The translations under genes were made by a program, and so were the position numbers. From Anaerolineae bacterium (GTDB lineage Bacteria > Chloroflexota > Anaerolineae > Aggregatilineales > Phototrophicaceae), in contig JADLAY010000069.1 of assembly GCA_020849765.1 (NCBI GenBank), forward strand, positions 310,001-374,000: a stretch of DNA of 64,000 nucleotides, written 5' to 3'. Every line of letters starts with the position of its first letter. The stretch's first letter is position 1. The notes under the pieces are model-generated. The model saw nothing but the letters and a program-made list of their open reading frames with translations, was not told where the DNA came from and made no database searches. Below are positions 1 to 9,806 of the stretch, piece after piece.

Positions 1-425
1 TCGACGGCCGTCCCGGCGCGGGCGAGTTCGTAGAGCTTGCGCCCGTTCTGCTTGATTGCGCTGTAAACCGGCGGCTTCTGCATGATGGTGCCGGTGAACG
101 CGGGCAGCATGGCTTCGACATCGGCGCGTGTGAGCGCACCGGTCGCACGTTCCGCGATGATCTCGCCCTCGCCATCGTCCGTTGCCGTCACTGTGCCGAA
201 GTGCACGTGCGCCAGGTAACGCTTGGTCGAATGCATGACGTATTCGCTCAGCCGCGTCGCGCGCCCCAGACAGATCACCAGCACGCCGGTCGCCAGCGGG
301 TCGAGCGTGCCCGCGTGGCCGACCTTGCGCAGCTTCAATTCACGGCGAATCTGCGCCACGATGTCGTGGCTGGTCGCGCCGAGCGCTTTGTCGATGTTGA
401 GAAAACCGAAAACCTGTGTGTCCAT
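1..425 (-). CDS. truB: tRNA pseudouridine(55) synthase TruB (5' part only)
   Basis: TruB converts U55 of the T-loop of tRNAs to pseudouridine in the cytoplasm. Reading the minus strand from the ATG at 425 gives 141 codons starting MDTQVFGFLNIDKALGATSH; the gene runs off the left edge of the window, so the C-terminal half is missing. The family signature HAGTLDPLATGVL, which carries the catalytic aspartate, is present near residue 38, followed by a KRYLAHVHFG strand and a KPPVYSAIKQNGRKLYE stretch, both typical of TruB. The carbamoyltransferase gene upstream on the same strand ends 63 bp before it. Identification is secure; the start has a plausible but not strong ribosome site. Confidence 0.93.
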   Translation of the reverse strand, partial: MDTQVFGFLNIDKALGATSHDIVAQIRRELKLRKVGHAGTLDPLATGVLVICLGRATRLSEYVMHSTKRYLAHVHFGTVTATDDGEGEIIAERATGALTRADVEAMLPAFTGTIMQKPPVYSAIKQNGRKLYELARAGTAV

Positions 426-488
426 GGCAGGGATCATACCACGCCGGTCAATTCCAGCGCAGCCCGACGATACATTGAGGATTCCAGG

Positions 489-2240
489 CTATGCATCTGC
501 TGCATCGGAGGCGGGTTTGCGGCAGAAATAGTCGCCGATGACCAGTACATCCATCTTCGTGCGCAGGTAGCAATCCACCGCTTCCGCGGGCGTGCAGATG
601 ATCGGCTCGTTTTCGTTGAAGCTCGTGTTGATCAGCACAGGGATGCCCGTCCGCTCGCCGAAAGCCTTGACCAGATCGTAATAAAGCGGGTTCTCGTCGC
701 GTGAGACGGTTTGCAGGCGACCGGTGTCATCCACGTGGCGGACGGCGGCCAGGCGTTCGCGCCACGCCGGTTTGATCTTGTAGACGTGGAGCATGAACGG
801 CGACGGATGATGATGCTCGAAGATGTCCGTCTGCCGCTCTGCCAGGACGACCGGCGCAAACGGACGAAACCATTCGCGCCGTTTGATCCGCGCATTGAGC
901 ACATCCTTCATATTATCGAGGCCGGGGTGTGCCAGAATCGAGCGGTTGCCGAGTGCGCGCGGCCCCCATTCCATCCGCCCCTGGAACCAGCCGATGACGT
1001 TGCCACCCTCAATTTCGTCGATCGTCGCCTGCAACAGGTCCTCACGCGGCAGCTTGCGGTAATCGACCTGCGCCTCGTCCAGCGCGGCCTCGATCTCCGC
1101 AGGGCTGTATTCGGGGCCGAGGTAGGCGTCCTGCATGACGTAGCGCCGCTCTTCGTGAAGCACGGACTGGCTGACGTAGAGCGCCGCGCCCAATGACAGG
1201 CCCTCGTCACCGGCAGCCGGTTGGATGCAGGTCTCGCGAAACGGAGTCTGATCGAACAGCTTGCCGTTGGCGACACTATTGAGGACGGCGCCGCCCGCCA
1301 TCACGATTCGCTCCGTTGGCACCTGACGATGCAGCACGTTGAGCATGTGCATGTAGATATCTTCGAAGGTCTGCTGCAAGCAAAAGGCGAGATCCATATC
1401 GCGCTGTGCGATCTCCGTGTACGGCTCGCGCGGATCGCCGAACAATTGTTTCATGCGGTCGGAATAATGGCGCAGCAGGATCATCTCGCCGTTGTCGTTC
1501 ATCTCCACGCCCTGGTTGCTGCCGAAGGGCATGAAATAGGCGGGATTGAGTTCGAACGCGTCGCCCTTGATCGTCACCATGTCGCGGAAGGTATCCGTGT
1601 AAGCGGGCTGGCCGTACGGGGCGAGGCCCATCACCTTGCCTTCGTCACCGTACTTGCCATAACCGATGAACTGGCACACCATCGAGTAGAGCGAGCCGAG
1701 CGAATGGGGCACGAAGATGCGCTGCTTAATCTCGATCTCCTGTCCACGGCATTCGGCCAGCATGCAGGTCACGAAATCGCCGGAGCCATCCATGCTGAAG
1801 CCGGCGGCGTAATCCCACGGTGAAATGAAATACGCGCTCGCGATATGCGCCAGGTGATGCTCGACGTTGATCTGCTCGAAGCGCAGATCCGCCGGGTCGG
1901 CGCCGCACGCCTCGACCAGCAGCAGCTTGAGATCGCTCAATGCCGTGCGCGCGCTCTTGATCTTGACCAGGTTGAGCAGCTTACTCGGATTACGGAGCAC
2001 GTACTCGACCTTGCGTGACAGGTTTGCGCTGGCGTCGCGCCCAATGGCGACGTAGTCGATGTCCTTGAAAGAAACGCCGCCGATTTCCATGACCTTGAGC
2101 ACACTGAGTTTGGGAAATCCGGCGTAGTATTTCACCCGGTTCAGGCGTTCTTCCGCAATCGCGGCGACGGGGATGCCGTCCACGACCAGCGCCGCAGACG
2201 AACCGGCATGATGCGTATTGATGCCAAGGATCACGGCCAT
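489..2240 (-). CDS. Carbamoyltransferase, NodU/CmcH/TobZ family
   Basis: 583 residues. The family transfers a carbamoyl group from carbamoyl phosphate, through a carbamoyl-adenylate, to a hydroxyl of a sugar or secondary metabolite. The N-terminal half is the Kae1-like ASKHA fold: MAVILGINTHHAGSSAAL at the start, EHHLAHIASAYF near residue 130 with the metal-binding histidines, and MDGSGD after it. The C-terminal half has the ATP/carbamoyl-phosphate region (FQGRMEWGPRALGNRSILA). The ATG at 2240 is preferred over a TTG 39 bp upstream because AAAGGA lies at good spacing before it and it opens the family's usual MxxLGIN sequence. No antibiotic or Nod-factor genes are nearby, so the acceptor is unknown; a cell-surface glycan is possible. 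Confidence 0.9.
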   Translation of the reverse strand: MAVILGINTHHAGSSAALVVDGIPVAAIAEERLNRVKYYAGFPKLSVLKVMEIGGVSFKDIDYVAIGRDASANLSRKVEYVLRNPSKLLNLVKIKSARTALSDLKLLLVEACGADPADLRFEQINVEHHLAHIASAYFISPWDYAAGFSMDGSGDFVTCMLAECRGQEIEIKQRIFVPHSLGSLYSMVCQFIGYGKYGDEGKVMGLAPYGQPAYTDTFRDMVTIKGDAFELNPAYFMPFGSNQGVEMNDNGEMILLRHYSDRMKQLFGDPREPYTEIAQRDMDLAFCLQQTFEDIYMHMLNVLHRQVPTERIVMAGGAVLNSVANGKLFDQTPFRETCIQPAAGDEGLSLGAALYVSQSVLHEERRYVMQDAYLGPEYSPAEIEAALDEAQVDYRKLPREDLLQATIDEIEGGNVIGWFQGRMEWGPRALGNRSILAHPGLDNMKDVLNARIKRREWFRPFAPVVLAERQTDIFEHHHPSPFMLHVYKIKPAWRERLAAVRHVDDTGRLQTVSRDENPLYYDLVKAFGERTGIPVLINTSFNENEPIICTPAEAVDCYLRTKMDVLVIGDYFCRKPASDAADA

Positions 2241-2743
2241 CCGGGGAGTCCTTTGTGGGTTGGCAGGTGGCTGAGCCAATCAGAAACACTAAATGATCGA
2301 CACATTTTTAGTCTAGCAGAAAAGCGGCGTCTGTACTTTGAACGATTTGCGCCCATGACTGCGCAAGACCGTGCAGAAGAGCACGTATATCGTCAATGGC
2401 TGGCGTGTCTTCGACGTAAGGATGCCCATAATGCCGCGCGTGGTTGACAGCCTGCTGCATGATCTCTACCATCAGTTTCTTGCCACCACATGAGCTTCAT
2501 GCACAAGTGTGATACCAATATGACCAAATGTTTAGCTCTCCTCATGCTATGCGTTACAATCTTTGTTGCGGCCACATTACATTCTCGTTTCAACCCAGTC
2601 CAATTTGGTAACGATCACCTCTGACAGAACTTCTGTATTGTGGCTTGTCTCATCTCCGGATGGGTTCTGCAACGGTAGATTGGCGGAAGGAGATATCTGA
2701 AACGCGGGCACACAAACCAGCTTACAGTTATGAGGAGCACGGC
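2241..2743. other. Divergent intergenic region with possible promoter
   Basis: About 500 bp with no supportable gene between the divergent carbamoyltransferase and deacetylase genes. It is more AT-rich than its surroundings. A TACAAT hexamer at 2555-2560 could be a -10 box for the rightward deacetylase gene, with a poor -35 (TTTAGC at 2531-2536). GAGGAG at 2732-2737 is the ribosome site for the ATG at 2744. Open frames here have no recognisable protein features. Confidence 0.4.
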
Positions 2744-5005
2744 ATGAAAAAGTATTTGCGGCCTTTGATCATGGTTCTCGGACTCCTACTGATCATATCC
2801 GGGAGTACCTTCGCACAAGACGAGGACCCCGTCCCGGTAACAGCAACCAGCGATGATCTGACAAAAGTGAATGTCCTGTTCGTCGGCGCGCATCCTGATG
2901 ATGACTCGACGGCGACCGCTACGTTGGCACGCTATATTCTGGATGAAGGCGCAAAAGGCGCTGTCATCACCGCGACACGAGGCGAAGGTGGTGGCAATGC
3001 GACCGGCAGGCAGCTTGGGCCTTCACTCGGCATCGTCCGTGAGGCCGAAGAGCGCATGGCCCTGTCATATCTCGGCATTGATCTCGTCTACTACCTGAAC
3101 GAGCTAGACTGGGCATTTACCACCAGCGCGAACGCAACCGAGCAATTCTGGGGATATGAAGAACCACTCTCGAATCTGGTTCGGTTATTCCGCGTTCTGA
3201 AACCCGACGTGGTCATCACCATGAATCCGTCACCCAGCGGGCATGGTCAGCACCAATATATCGCCAAGCTCGCTACGGAAGCCTTCTTCCTGGCCGGTGA
3301 TCCTGATGCATTTCCCGAACAGCTAACCGACGAATTCATCGATCCCTGGCAGCCCAAGAAGCTTTACTACGCACTGGCCTATGGCGCAGCCGGGTTGGCG
3401 CCATCGCTTCAAATTCCGACCAATGAATTCTCGCCAAGCCAGTACATGACCTATGCGGATCTGGAGGCAATTGCGCTTCGCTTCTACCGTAGCCAGGGCT
3501 TCGACGCCTTTTATACGGTGCCGCCGCCCGCACGCCGGCTATCTCCAGAGACCTTTACGCTTGGGGCAAGCCTGCTGCCGATTCCGGAAGAAGAAACCGA
3601 CCTTTTGGCAGGCATCACGAGTGGCGTGGCGGAAGCACCGGCGCGGGTCGAGCTTGAAGTTCAGCCCGCCGATTACTATGTCAGCCAGGGTGCGGATCTG
3701 GCGGTTGAGGTGGTCTTCCGCAATTACGGTGACGTCGATCTATCGGGTTTGAGCCTGAGCCTTGAAGCACCGGCGGGCTGGACGGTCAGCGAGGCCAGCA
3801 CACCCGTTGACGTTCCCACGGGCGAGACAGCCAGCGCATCGTTTACCGTTTCGGTGCCCGCTGATGCAGATGTTTCGGCAGCGCAAACGCTGATCGGGCG
3901 CTTCGACGCGGTTGATGGCAACGGCGATGCCCGATACGCCAGCAAACGAACCCTGGTGCAGATCACACCGCCGGTGTCGATGGAACTACAGCCGATTGAG
4001 GCTGTGCGCATTTATCGCGACTGGGCGCGGCAAAATCATGTCCAGCATCTCGTTCAGCTTGTGCCTGCTGAAATCGCGATCGGCGCTGGCGAAACAGGTG
4101 CCATTCCGGTCGTCCTGTCCAATCGTTCGGCAGATGACGTTGAAGTCACCGTTGCCGCTTCGCTGGATAACATGGATGTGACGCTGGATGCGGGTGAGCA
4201 GACGGTGACCGTACCCGCGGGTGAGACGATGACGGTCGACTTCATGGCGACTGTCCCGGCGGACATGGCACAAACAAGCTTTGCCGTCACCGCGTCCGCC
4301 AGCTATGGTGACTACAATCTGGCGGACGAAGGAACGCTTCAGATCGTGCCAACGCTAACGGTGCCTGCAGCAACGGCGACGCCCACGATCGACGGCGACA
4401 TCAGTGAGTTCGCTGACCTGCCGAGCTACCAAGTTCCCTTCTCGAATCTCTGGGAAGGTGAAACGAATGATGCAGCAGATCTCACGGGTACCTTCCAGGT
4501 CATGTACGACGATCAGTTCCTGTACGTCGCGGTCGATGTGGTGGACGATACGGTCGTCTCCAATATTGCCCCGAACGACATCAAGGGCCACTGGCGCAGC
4601 GACTCCGTCGAGATCACGGTTGATCCGCAAGGGGCAGGTGTCAGCGAGCACACGCTGACGACGTTCAAGACTGGCATCTTCCCGTTTGATACTGAAGGCA
4701 ATGTCGAGGGCGAACGTGACGCTGATGCCAATCAAGGCCTGCTCAGCATCACGGCCCCGGATATGCAGATTGCTTCCAGCCACACGGATACGGGCTACAT
4801 TCTCGAGGTCGCAATTCCGTGGAATGCCGTGCCGGGGGAGGTCAGCGCCGGTGACGACTTCGGCTTCAACGTTCTCATCTACGATTGCGATAAAGCCGAA
4901 GCCGCAGTTGGCGAAAACTGCAACGAGGCACGCACGGCGTGGAGCGCCTGGGGACAGATCCAGGGCAATCCGCGGCTGTGGGGGCACGCAACGTTAGGTG
5001 AATAG
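2744..5005 (+). CDS. Secreted PIG-L (LmbE-like) deacetylase with NEW3 and CBM9-like domains
   Basis: 753 residues. PIG-L/LmbE enzymes are zinc-dependent deacetylases of N-acetylglucosamine-type sugars. A signal peptide (MKKYLRPLIM... to about STFAQ, residue 25) is followed by the catalytic domain: GAHPDDD at 49-54 gives the zinc-binding His50 and Asp53 with catalytic Asp52, and HGQH at 167-170 supplies the other histidine. Around residues 320-530 are one or two NEW3-type beta-sandwich segments (VEVVFRNYGDVDLSGL; later a similar repeat). The last ~210 residues resemble family 9 carbohydrate-binding/DOMON modules (TIDGDISEFAD at the start, DDQFLYVAVDVVDD, YILEVAIPW). The ATG at 2744 has GAGGAG upstream; a longer frame from 2645 would bury the signal peptide. 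It precedes sugar transporter 1 on the same strand, suggesting surface removal of acetyl groups from a glycan before uptake. Confidence 0.85.
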   Translation: MKKYLRPLIMVLGLLLIISGSTFAQDEDPVPVTATSDDLTKVNVLFVGAHPDDDSTATATLARYILDEGAKGAVITATRGEGGGNATGRQLGPSLGIVREAEERMALSYLGIDLVYYLNELDWAFTTSANATEQFWGYEEPLSNLVRLFRVLKPDVVITMNPSPSGHGQHQYIAKLATEAFFLAGDPDAFPEQLTDEFIDPWQPKKLYYALAYGAAGLAPSLQIPTNEFSPSQYMTYADLEAIALRFYRSQGFDAFYTVPPPARRLSPETFTLGASLLPIPEEETDLLAGITSGVAEAPARVELEVQPADYYVSQGADLAVEVVFRNYGDVDLSGLSLSLEAPAGWTVSEASTPVDVPTGETASASFTVSVPADADVSAAQTLIGRFDAVDGNGDARYASKRTLVQITPPVSMELQPIEAVRIYRDWARQNHVQHLVQLVPAEIAIGAGETGAIPVVLSNRSADDVEVTVAASLDNMDVTLDAGEQTVTVPAGETMTVDFMATVPADMAQTSFAVTASASYGDYNLADEGTLQIVPTLTVPAATATPTIDGDISEFADLPSYQVPFSNLWEGETNDAADLTGTFQVMYDDQFLYVAVDVVDDTVVSNIAPNDIKGHWRSDSVEITVDPQGAGVSEHTLTTFKTGIFPFDTEGNVEGERDADANQGLLSITAPDMQIASSHTDTGYILEVAIPWNAVPGEVSAGDDFGFNVLIYDCDKAEAAVGENCNEARTAWSAWGQIQGNPRLWGHATLGE

Positions 5006-5020
5006 CGATCTATAGCATCG

Positions 5021-5049
5021 TGGGGTGTGGCTTTAGTGGTCACACCTCA
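5021..5049 (+). terminator. Hairpin after the deacetylase gene
   Basis: TGGGGTGTG (5021-5029) pairs with CACACCTCA (5041-5049), nine pairs including one G-T, 11-nt loop, 15 bp after the stop codon. There is no good T-run, so this is either a weak terminator or an RNA 3' end stabiliser. A TACAAT (5098-5103) just downstream may be the -10 of the transporter operon. Confidence 0.45.
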
Positions 5050-5147
5050 TCCTGCTTAAAATCCTCTCATGTGATGCCACAGTAGCGTCAATCCTGTTAC
5101 AATCACACCGCCTTATTGTCAACGCACAGCAAAAGGAGATCGAATCG

Positions 5148-6434
5148 ATGATAGCAAAGAGACAACTGCTGATGTTGTTTGTAGTCTTTGCACTCTTAGC
5201 CATTCCTCTCATGCCGACGGTCGCTCAGGATGAGGTCACCCTGGTCGTTTGGGATAACTACGTGCGTGACGCCGAACAAGAAATGATCGAGACGCTGCAC
5301 GCTCAGTTTGAAGAAGCGCATCCCGGCGTCACCATCCAGCGCGAGTCTTACGAGACTGGCGATCTCACCACGCTGCTGCCGCGTGCGCTCTCGGATGAGG
5401 GCGGCCCAGACGTAGCGATGATCAACCAGGGCGTCGCCAACATGGGCGCGCTGGTCGCAGCCAATTTGCTGCTGCCGCTCAACACCTATGCCGATCAGTA
5501 CGATTGGTGGAGCCGTTATGGCATGGGCCTGCACGCACGCAACAGCGCGGTCGCCGATGGCTCGCAGATCGGCAGCGGTGACTTGTACGGCGTATCCAAC
5601 ATCGCCGAAGTCGTCGCCATTTTCTATCACAAGGATATTTTCAACGAACTTGGCCTGAGCGTCCCGACGACGTTCGAAGAGTTCGAAGCTGCCCTGACGA
5701 CGATCAAGGATGCAGGCTACGTGCCGATCACGTTCGGTAACGTCGAAGCATGGCCGGGCATTCACACGTACGGTGCGATCCTGCACTCGTACTCGATGCC
5801 TCAGCAAATCGACGACCTGATCTTCGGCAATGAAGGCGCGACGTTCGATTTCGACGGTGCGCATCAATCGGCGGCCAAGTTCCAGGAATGGATCGACGCC
5901 GGTTTCTTCTCGCCCGGCTTCGAGGGCATGGATAACGACGTCGCCGCCCTGGGCGAGTTCACCAACAAAGAGAGCGCGATGTGGCTGGCGGGCAGCTGGA
6001 ACAGCGGCCCCATCATCGACGCGCTCGGTGAAGAAGAAGTCGGCTTTTTCCTGCTGCCGTCCGCCATCGGCGCGGAAACGCCGTACACCATCGGCGGCGT
6101 CGGTCTGGGCTACGGCATCCGCGCGACCAGCGCCAACCCCGATCTGGCAGCGGAATATATCGACCTGATGACCGGCAGCGATGCGGCAGCACTTTTGTTC
6201 GAGAACGACTACATGCCTGCCGTCGCGGTCGATCCGTCGCTGCTGACGGAGGGCACACTGACCGCCGACCTGATCAACGCATGGAATACGATCAGCAGCG
6301 GCAACGCGGTCGGTCACTATCTCGACTGGACGATGCCGGATGCCGGTGCGCGCATTCAGGAGCTGGCGGGCGGTGTCGTCACGCCGGACGAATTCGTCGC
6401 CAACATGGAAGCGGACTACGAGGCGCTGCCGTAA
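5148..6434 (+). CDS. Sugar ABC transporter 1, extracellular solute-binding protein
   Basis: 428 residues, family 1 extracellular binding protein (MalE-like). It captures a sugar outside the membrane and delivers it to the two permeases encoded next. A signal sequence (hydrophobic residues 7-22, ending TVAQ) lacks a lipobox cysteine, so anchoring by lipid is not evident. VTLVVWDNYVRDAEQEM begins the mature domain, and the LDWTMPDAGARIQELAGG region near the C-terminus is typical of the family. AAAAGGAGA precedes the ATG. No ATPase gene is in the cassette; like most CUT1 systems it probably shares an MsmK-type ATPase encoded elsewhere. Substrate is not determinable from sequence; the neighbouring deacetylase, GH4 enzyme and PfkB kinase point to an oligosaccharide or amino sugar. 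Confidence 0.88.
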   Translation: MIAKRQLLMLFVVFALLAIPLMPTVAQDEVTLVVWDNYVRDAEQEMIETLHAQFEEAHPGVTIQRESYETGDLTTLLPRALSDEGGPDVAMINQGVANMGALVAANLLLPLNTYADQYDWWSRYGMGLHARNSAVADGSQIGSGDLYGVSNIAEVVAIFYHKDIFNELGLSVPTTFEEFEAALTTIKDAGYVPITFGNVEAWPGIHTYGAILHSYSMPQQIDDLIFGNEGATFDFDGAHQSAAKFQEWIDAGFFSPGFEGMDNDVAALGEFTNKESAMWLAGSWNSGPIIDALGEEEVGFFLLPSAIGAETPYTIGGVGLGYGIRATSANPDLAAEYIDLMTGSDAAALLFENDYMPAVAVDPSLLTEGTLTADLINAWNTISSGNAVGHYLDWTMPDAGARIQELAGGVVTPDEFVANMEADYEALP

Positions 6435-6444
6435 GGCTCGCCAG

Positions 6445-6482
6445 GCGCACGCCTGATGGCCTCGCGGCTTTCAGGCGTGTGC
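6445..6482 (+). repeat. Intercistronic hairpin between binding protein 1 and its permease
   Basis: GCGCACGCCTGA (6445-6456) pairs with TCAGGCGTGTGC (6471-6482): 12 pairs with one G-T, 14-nt loop, starting 10 bp after the binding-protein stop. It has no T-run. Such hairpins between binding-protein and permease genes commonly protect the upstream message or reduce read-through, giving more binding protein than permease. Confidence 0.6.
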
Positions 6483-6593
6483 TGTCCGCTGCAGTGCTTC
6501 GTCACACCCATTTCGATGACGAACGACGCCCGCATCGTCCCTAAGACGACGATGGATGGGCGGGCACTGCGGCGGGGCTAAAGAAGATCATCC

Positions 6594-7472
6594 ATGCAAA
6601 CCGCTTTTCGCAGACCCGTCCAGGCTTACCTCCTGCTGCTGCCAGGATTGGTCATCTACGCCCTGTTCGTGCTGCTGCCGATCATCAGCACTGTGCGCTA
6701 CAGCTTCTATGACTGGACGGGCTTCAGCGACCCGACCTACATCGGCCTGAATAACTATGCCGAGCTGATCCGCGACCCGGACGTCTTCAAAGCAATTGGT
6801 AATAATCTCTTCTTCGTTATTTTCTACACCATTATTCCGATCCTGCTTGGCCTGTTCCTGGCTTCGGTCATGAGCCGGGGCAAGCTTAAAGGCATGGTCA
6901 TCTTTCGCACCGGGCTGTTCGTGCCGCAGGTGATGAGCGCCGTCGTCGTCGGTATCATCTGGCGCTGGCTGTTCACGCTCGACGGGCCGATCAACGCGGT
7001 GCTGCAGCTCGTCGGCATCGAGCCGCGCCCGTGGCTGGGCGATTTCACCTTCGCGCCCTACGCGGTTGGTGCTGTCGGCACCTGGGTCGAGTACGGCCTG
7101 TGTATGGTTTTGTTCCTGGCGGGTGTCCAGAACATCGACGAAGAACTGTACGACGCCGCGAAGGTGATGGGCGCCAACGCCTGGCAGCAGTTCCGCCACG
7201 TCACGCTGCCGGGGCTGCGCCAGCAGATCCTGGTCGCCTTCGTGCTGACGTTCATCGCGGCGCTGCGCGTGTTCGACCTCGTCTTCGTGCTGACGAACGG
7301 CGGCCCCGGCAAACAAACGCTGGTGACGAGTATGCTCGTCTACGAAGAGACGTTCGAGCGCAACCGGGCGGGCTACGGCGCGGCGATCGCCGTCATGCTG
7401 GCGATCATCATCGTCGTCGTCTCGGCAGTGGTCTTCCGCTTCCAGGCGCGCGACGACGCGGAGATGGCCTGA
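6594..7472 (+). CDS. Sugar ABC transporter 1, MalF-type permease
   Basis: 292 residues with six predicted membrane helices, the first at about residues 12-33 (YLLLLPGLVIYALFVLLPII). The cytoplasmic EAA loop that contacts the ATPase is visible as ELYDAAKVMGANAWQQFRHVTLPGL near residues 183-207. The downstream permease gene starts 3 bp after the stop, so the two are translationally linked. It forms the heterodimeric channel with that MalG-type partner. A MALF-type family assignment is clear; the substrate is unknown. Confidence 0.9.
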   Translation: MQTAFRRPVQAYLLLLPGLVIYALFVLLPIISTVRYSFYDWTGFSDPTYIGLNNYAELIRDPDVFKAIGNNLFFVIFYTIIPILLGLFLASVMSRGKLKGMVIFRTGLFVPQVMSAVVVGIIWRWLFTLDGPINAVLQLVGIEPRPWLGDFTFAPYAVGAVGTWVEYGLCMVLFLAGVQNIDEELYDAAKVMGANAWQQFRHVTLPGLRQQILVAFVLTFIAALRVFDLVFVLTNGGPGKQTLVTSMLVYEETFERNRAGYGAAIAVMLAIIIVVVSAVVFRFQARDDAEMA

Positions 7473-7475
7473 GTC

Positions 7476-8369
7476 ATGGCGCACATAGCCCCCACCTCAC
7501 GCCAGAATGGCGCAGCCGCTTTCGCTTCATCTGCGCGAGCGGCCAGCTTGCGCCGTCGCAGCCGCACGCTGATGACCTACGCCATCCTGACTCTGTTCCT
7601 GATCGTCGCCATCCTACCGTTCGTCGCCATCATCCTGACCGCCTTCAAGACGCCGCTCGAACTGCGCGCCAGTCCGTTCGCGCTGCCGCAGGCGTGGCAC
7701 TTGGAGAACTTCGTCGAAGCCTGGGAGGGGGCGCGCTTTGCGTCGTATTTCCGCAGCAGCGTGACGGTGGTCATCCCGGTGGTGATCATTTCGATGCTGC
7801 TCTCGACCATGTCCGGCTTCGCCTTCGGCATGTATCATTTCCCTGGCGATAACATCCTGCTGATGGTGATCCTGCTCGGCCTGATGGTTCCGTTCGAGGC
7901 GGTGATCATCCCGCTGTGGCAGTTGATGGGCGATCTCGGCCTACGCAACACCTATTGGGCGCTGATCTTGCCGCAGATAGCGCTCAGCTTCGCCTTTGGC
8001 ACCTTCTGGATGCGAGCGAACTTCAAGAACATGCCGTCGGAGCTGATCGACGCGGCGGTGGTCGATGGCTGCACGACCTGGGGTGTGCTCTGGCGTATCC
8101 TGTTTCCGCTCTCGCGTCCGGTGCTGCTGTCGTTGGTCGTCTTGCTCTTCATGTGGACGTGGAACGAGTTCTTCCTGATCCTGATCATGGCGTCCGGCGA
8201 CCAGCGCACACTGCCGGTCGGTCTGGCGCTGCTGCGCGGGCGTTATTCCGCCAACGTGCCAGTGATGGCTGCGGGGTCGATCATGCTGTTCACGCCGGTC
8301 TTGATACTGTACGCGTTCTTCCAACGCAGCTTCATCCGTGGCATGATCGCGGGCGCGCTCAAAGGCTAA
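7476..8369 (+). CDS. Sugar ABC transporter 1, MalG-type permease
   Basis: 297 residues with six predicted helices; residues 1-28 are a basic, poorly conserved cytoplasmic tail. The EAA loop reads SELIDAAVVDGCTTWGVLWR near residues 189-208. The C-terminus (FFQRSFIRGMIAGALKG) is the standard ending of MalG-type permeases, where the tail helps couple to the ATPase. It follows the MalF-type gene by 3 bp and precedes the GH4 gene by 60 bp, all one operon in layout. Confidence 0.9.
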   Translation: MAHIAPTSRQNGAAAFASSARAASLRRRSRTLMTYAILTLFLIVAILPFVAIILTAFKTPLELRASPFALPQAWHLENFVEAWEGARFASYFRSSVTVVIPVVIISMLLSTMSGFAFGMYHFPGDNILLMVILLGLMVPFEAVIIPLWQLMGDLGLRNTYWALILPQIALSFAFGTFWMRANFKNMPSELIDAAVVDGCTTWGVLWRILFPLSRPVLLSLVVLLFMWTWNEFFLILIMASGDQRTLPVGLALLRGRYSANVPVMAAGSIMLFTPVLILYAFFQRSFIRGMIAGALKG

Positions 8370-8429
8370 TCGTGACGATAGTGGTGTCGTCTGCCGGATG
8401 CGGCAGACGGCGATAAGAGGGATAGCTCT

Positions 8430-9806
8430 GTGAAACTGGCGCTCATTGGTGGCGGCGGCGTCCGCGCACCGGAATTCATACGCGGCGCATTGGCTTTCGC
8501 CGCCGATCTCGACCTGCAAGAGTTGTGGTTGATGGACGTCGAGCGCTCGCGGCTCGACCTGATGGCTTCGCTATGCCAGCAAATCGTCGACCAGGCGGGC
8601 ACGCCATTTCAGCTGCACGCGACGACGGATCTGGACGAGGCGCTGCGTGATGCGGGCACCGTCGTCACGACCGTCCGCGTCGGTTTCGAGCATGGGCGCG
8701 TGCTCGACGAGCGCATTGCCCTGGCGCATCATGTGCTCGGCCAGGAGACGACCGGCGCGGGCGGCTTCAGCATGGCGATGCGCAGCATCCCCGCCCTGAT
8801 CCACATCATGGAGCGTGTTGAGGCGCTCGCCCCGCGCGCGTGGACGTTCAATTTCACCAATCCGGCGGGGTTGGTCGCGCAGGCGCTGCTGCAGGCGGGC
8901 TTCCGCCGCGTGGTCGGCATCTGCGATAGCGCCAACACAGCCCAGCATGAGATCGCGGCGCATTTGGGCAAGCCGATCGACTCAGTCAAGACCGACGTCT
9001 TCGGACTCAATCATCTGTCGTGGACGCGCCGCGCGATGGTCGGCGGGCGTGACGTACTGCCGGAAGTTCTGAGCGACCCGGCCTTCTACGCCAGCACGCA
9101 CCTGCGCTTTTTCGACGCTGAGTTGGTTGCGCGCATCGGCATGTTCCTCAACGAGTATCTGTATTACTTCTACTACCGCGATCTCGCCGTCGAACGCATC
9201 CAGGCGGAAGAACTGACGCGCGGCGAAGAGGTTGAACTGCTCAACCGCCAGCTCTTCGATACGCTCAAGGCGACGCCCGCGGAAAAACTGCTCGACGTCT
9301 ACGATGCTTACAATCGCCGCCGCAATGCGAGCTACATGGCCTATGCCGAAACCGACGACGCTCTGCGCGAGCAACGCCTGAATCCCGACGAGCACACCGA
9401 ATCCGCCCACATCCCGCAGGCGGAGGTCGGCGGTTATGCGGGTGTGGCGCTGCGCACCGCCCTGGCGCTGACACAGGATCGCCCGCTGCGCATCGGCCTG
9501 AACGTGCCTAACGCGGGCGCGATTGACGGGATGCGCGCGGACGACGTGGTCGAGGTGACGTGCGAGGTCGATGGCAATGGCATTCACCCGCTGCGCATCG
9601 GGGCCATCCCGGAAGGGCCGTATCTGCTCATGCGCACGGTCAAGCAGTATGAGCGCCTGGCCGTCGATTCGATCCTGGCGCGCGACCGGCGGCTGGCAGT
9701 CGATGCCCTGGTGGCTCATCCGCTGGTCGGTTCGTATGGGCTGGCGCGCACGCTCGTCAATGAGTACCTGGCGGCGCATCACGAGTATGTGGGAGACTGG
9801 CTGTGA
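8430..9806 (+). CDS. Glycoside hydrolase family 4 (6-phospho-glycosidase-like)
   Basis: 458 residues, GTG start with AGAGGG upstream. GH4 enzymes cleave glycosides by an NAD- and Mn-dependent redox-elimination mechanism. MKLALIGGGGVRAPEF is the NAD-binding Rossmann start; NFTNPAG at 141-147 and the metal ligands Cys165 (ICDSAN) and His195 (GLNHLSW) are all present. The Cys-Asp pair resembles members acting on phosphorylated sugars rather than the Cys-His type of alpha-galactosidases and uronidases. That is odd beside an ABC transporter, which does not phosphorylate its cargo; the PfkB kinase overlapping its 3' end could provide a phosphorylated substrate. The exact substrate is an inference. 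Confidence 0.87.
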   Translation: MKLALIGGGGVRAPEFIRGALAFAADLDLQELWLMDVERSRLDLMASLCQQIVDQAGTPFQLHATTDLDEALRDAGTVVTTVRVGFEHGRVLDERIALAHHVLGQETTGAGGFSMAMRSIPALIHIMERVEALAPRAWTFNFTNPAGLVAQALLQAGFRRVVGICDSANTAQHEIAAHLGKPIDSVKTDVFGLNHLSWTRRAMVGGRDVLPEVLSDPAFYASTHLRFFDAELVARIGMFLNEYLYYFYYRDLAVERIQAEELTRGEEVELLNRQLFDTLKATPAEKLLDVYDAYNRRRNASYMAYAETDDALREQRLNPDEHTESAHIPQAEVGGYAGVALRTALALTQDRPLRIGLNVPNAGAIDGMRADDVVEVTCEVDGNGIHPLRIGAIPEGPYLLMRTVKQYERLAVDSILARDRRLAVDALVAHPLVGSYGLARTLVNEYLAAHHEYVGDWL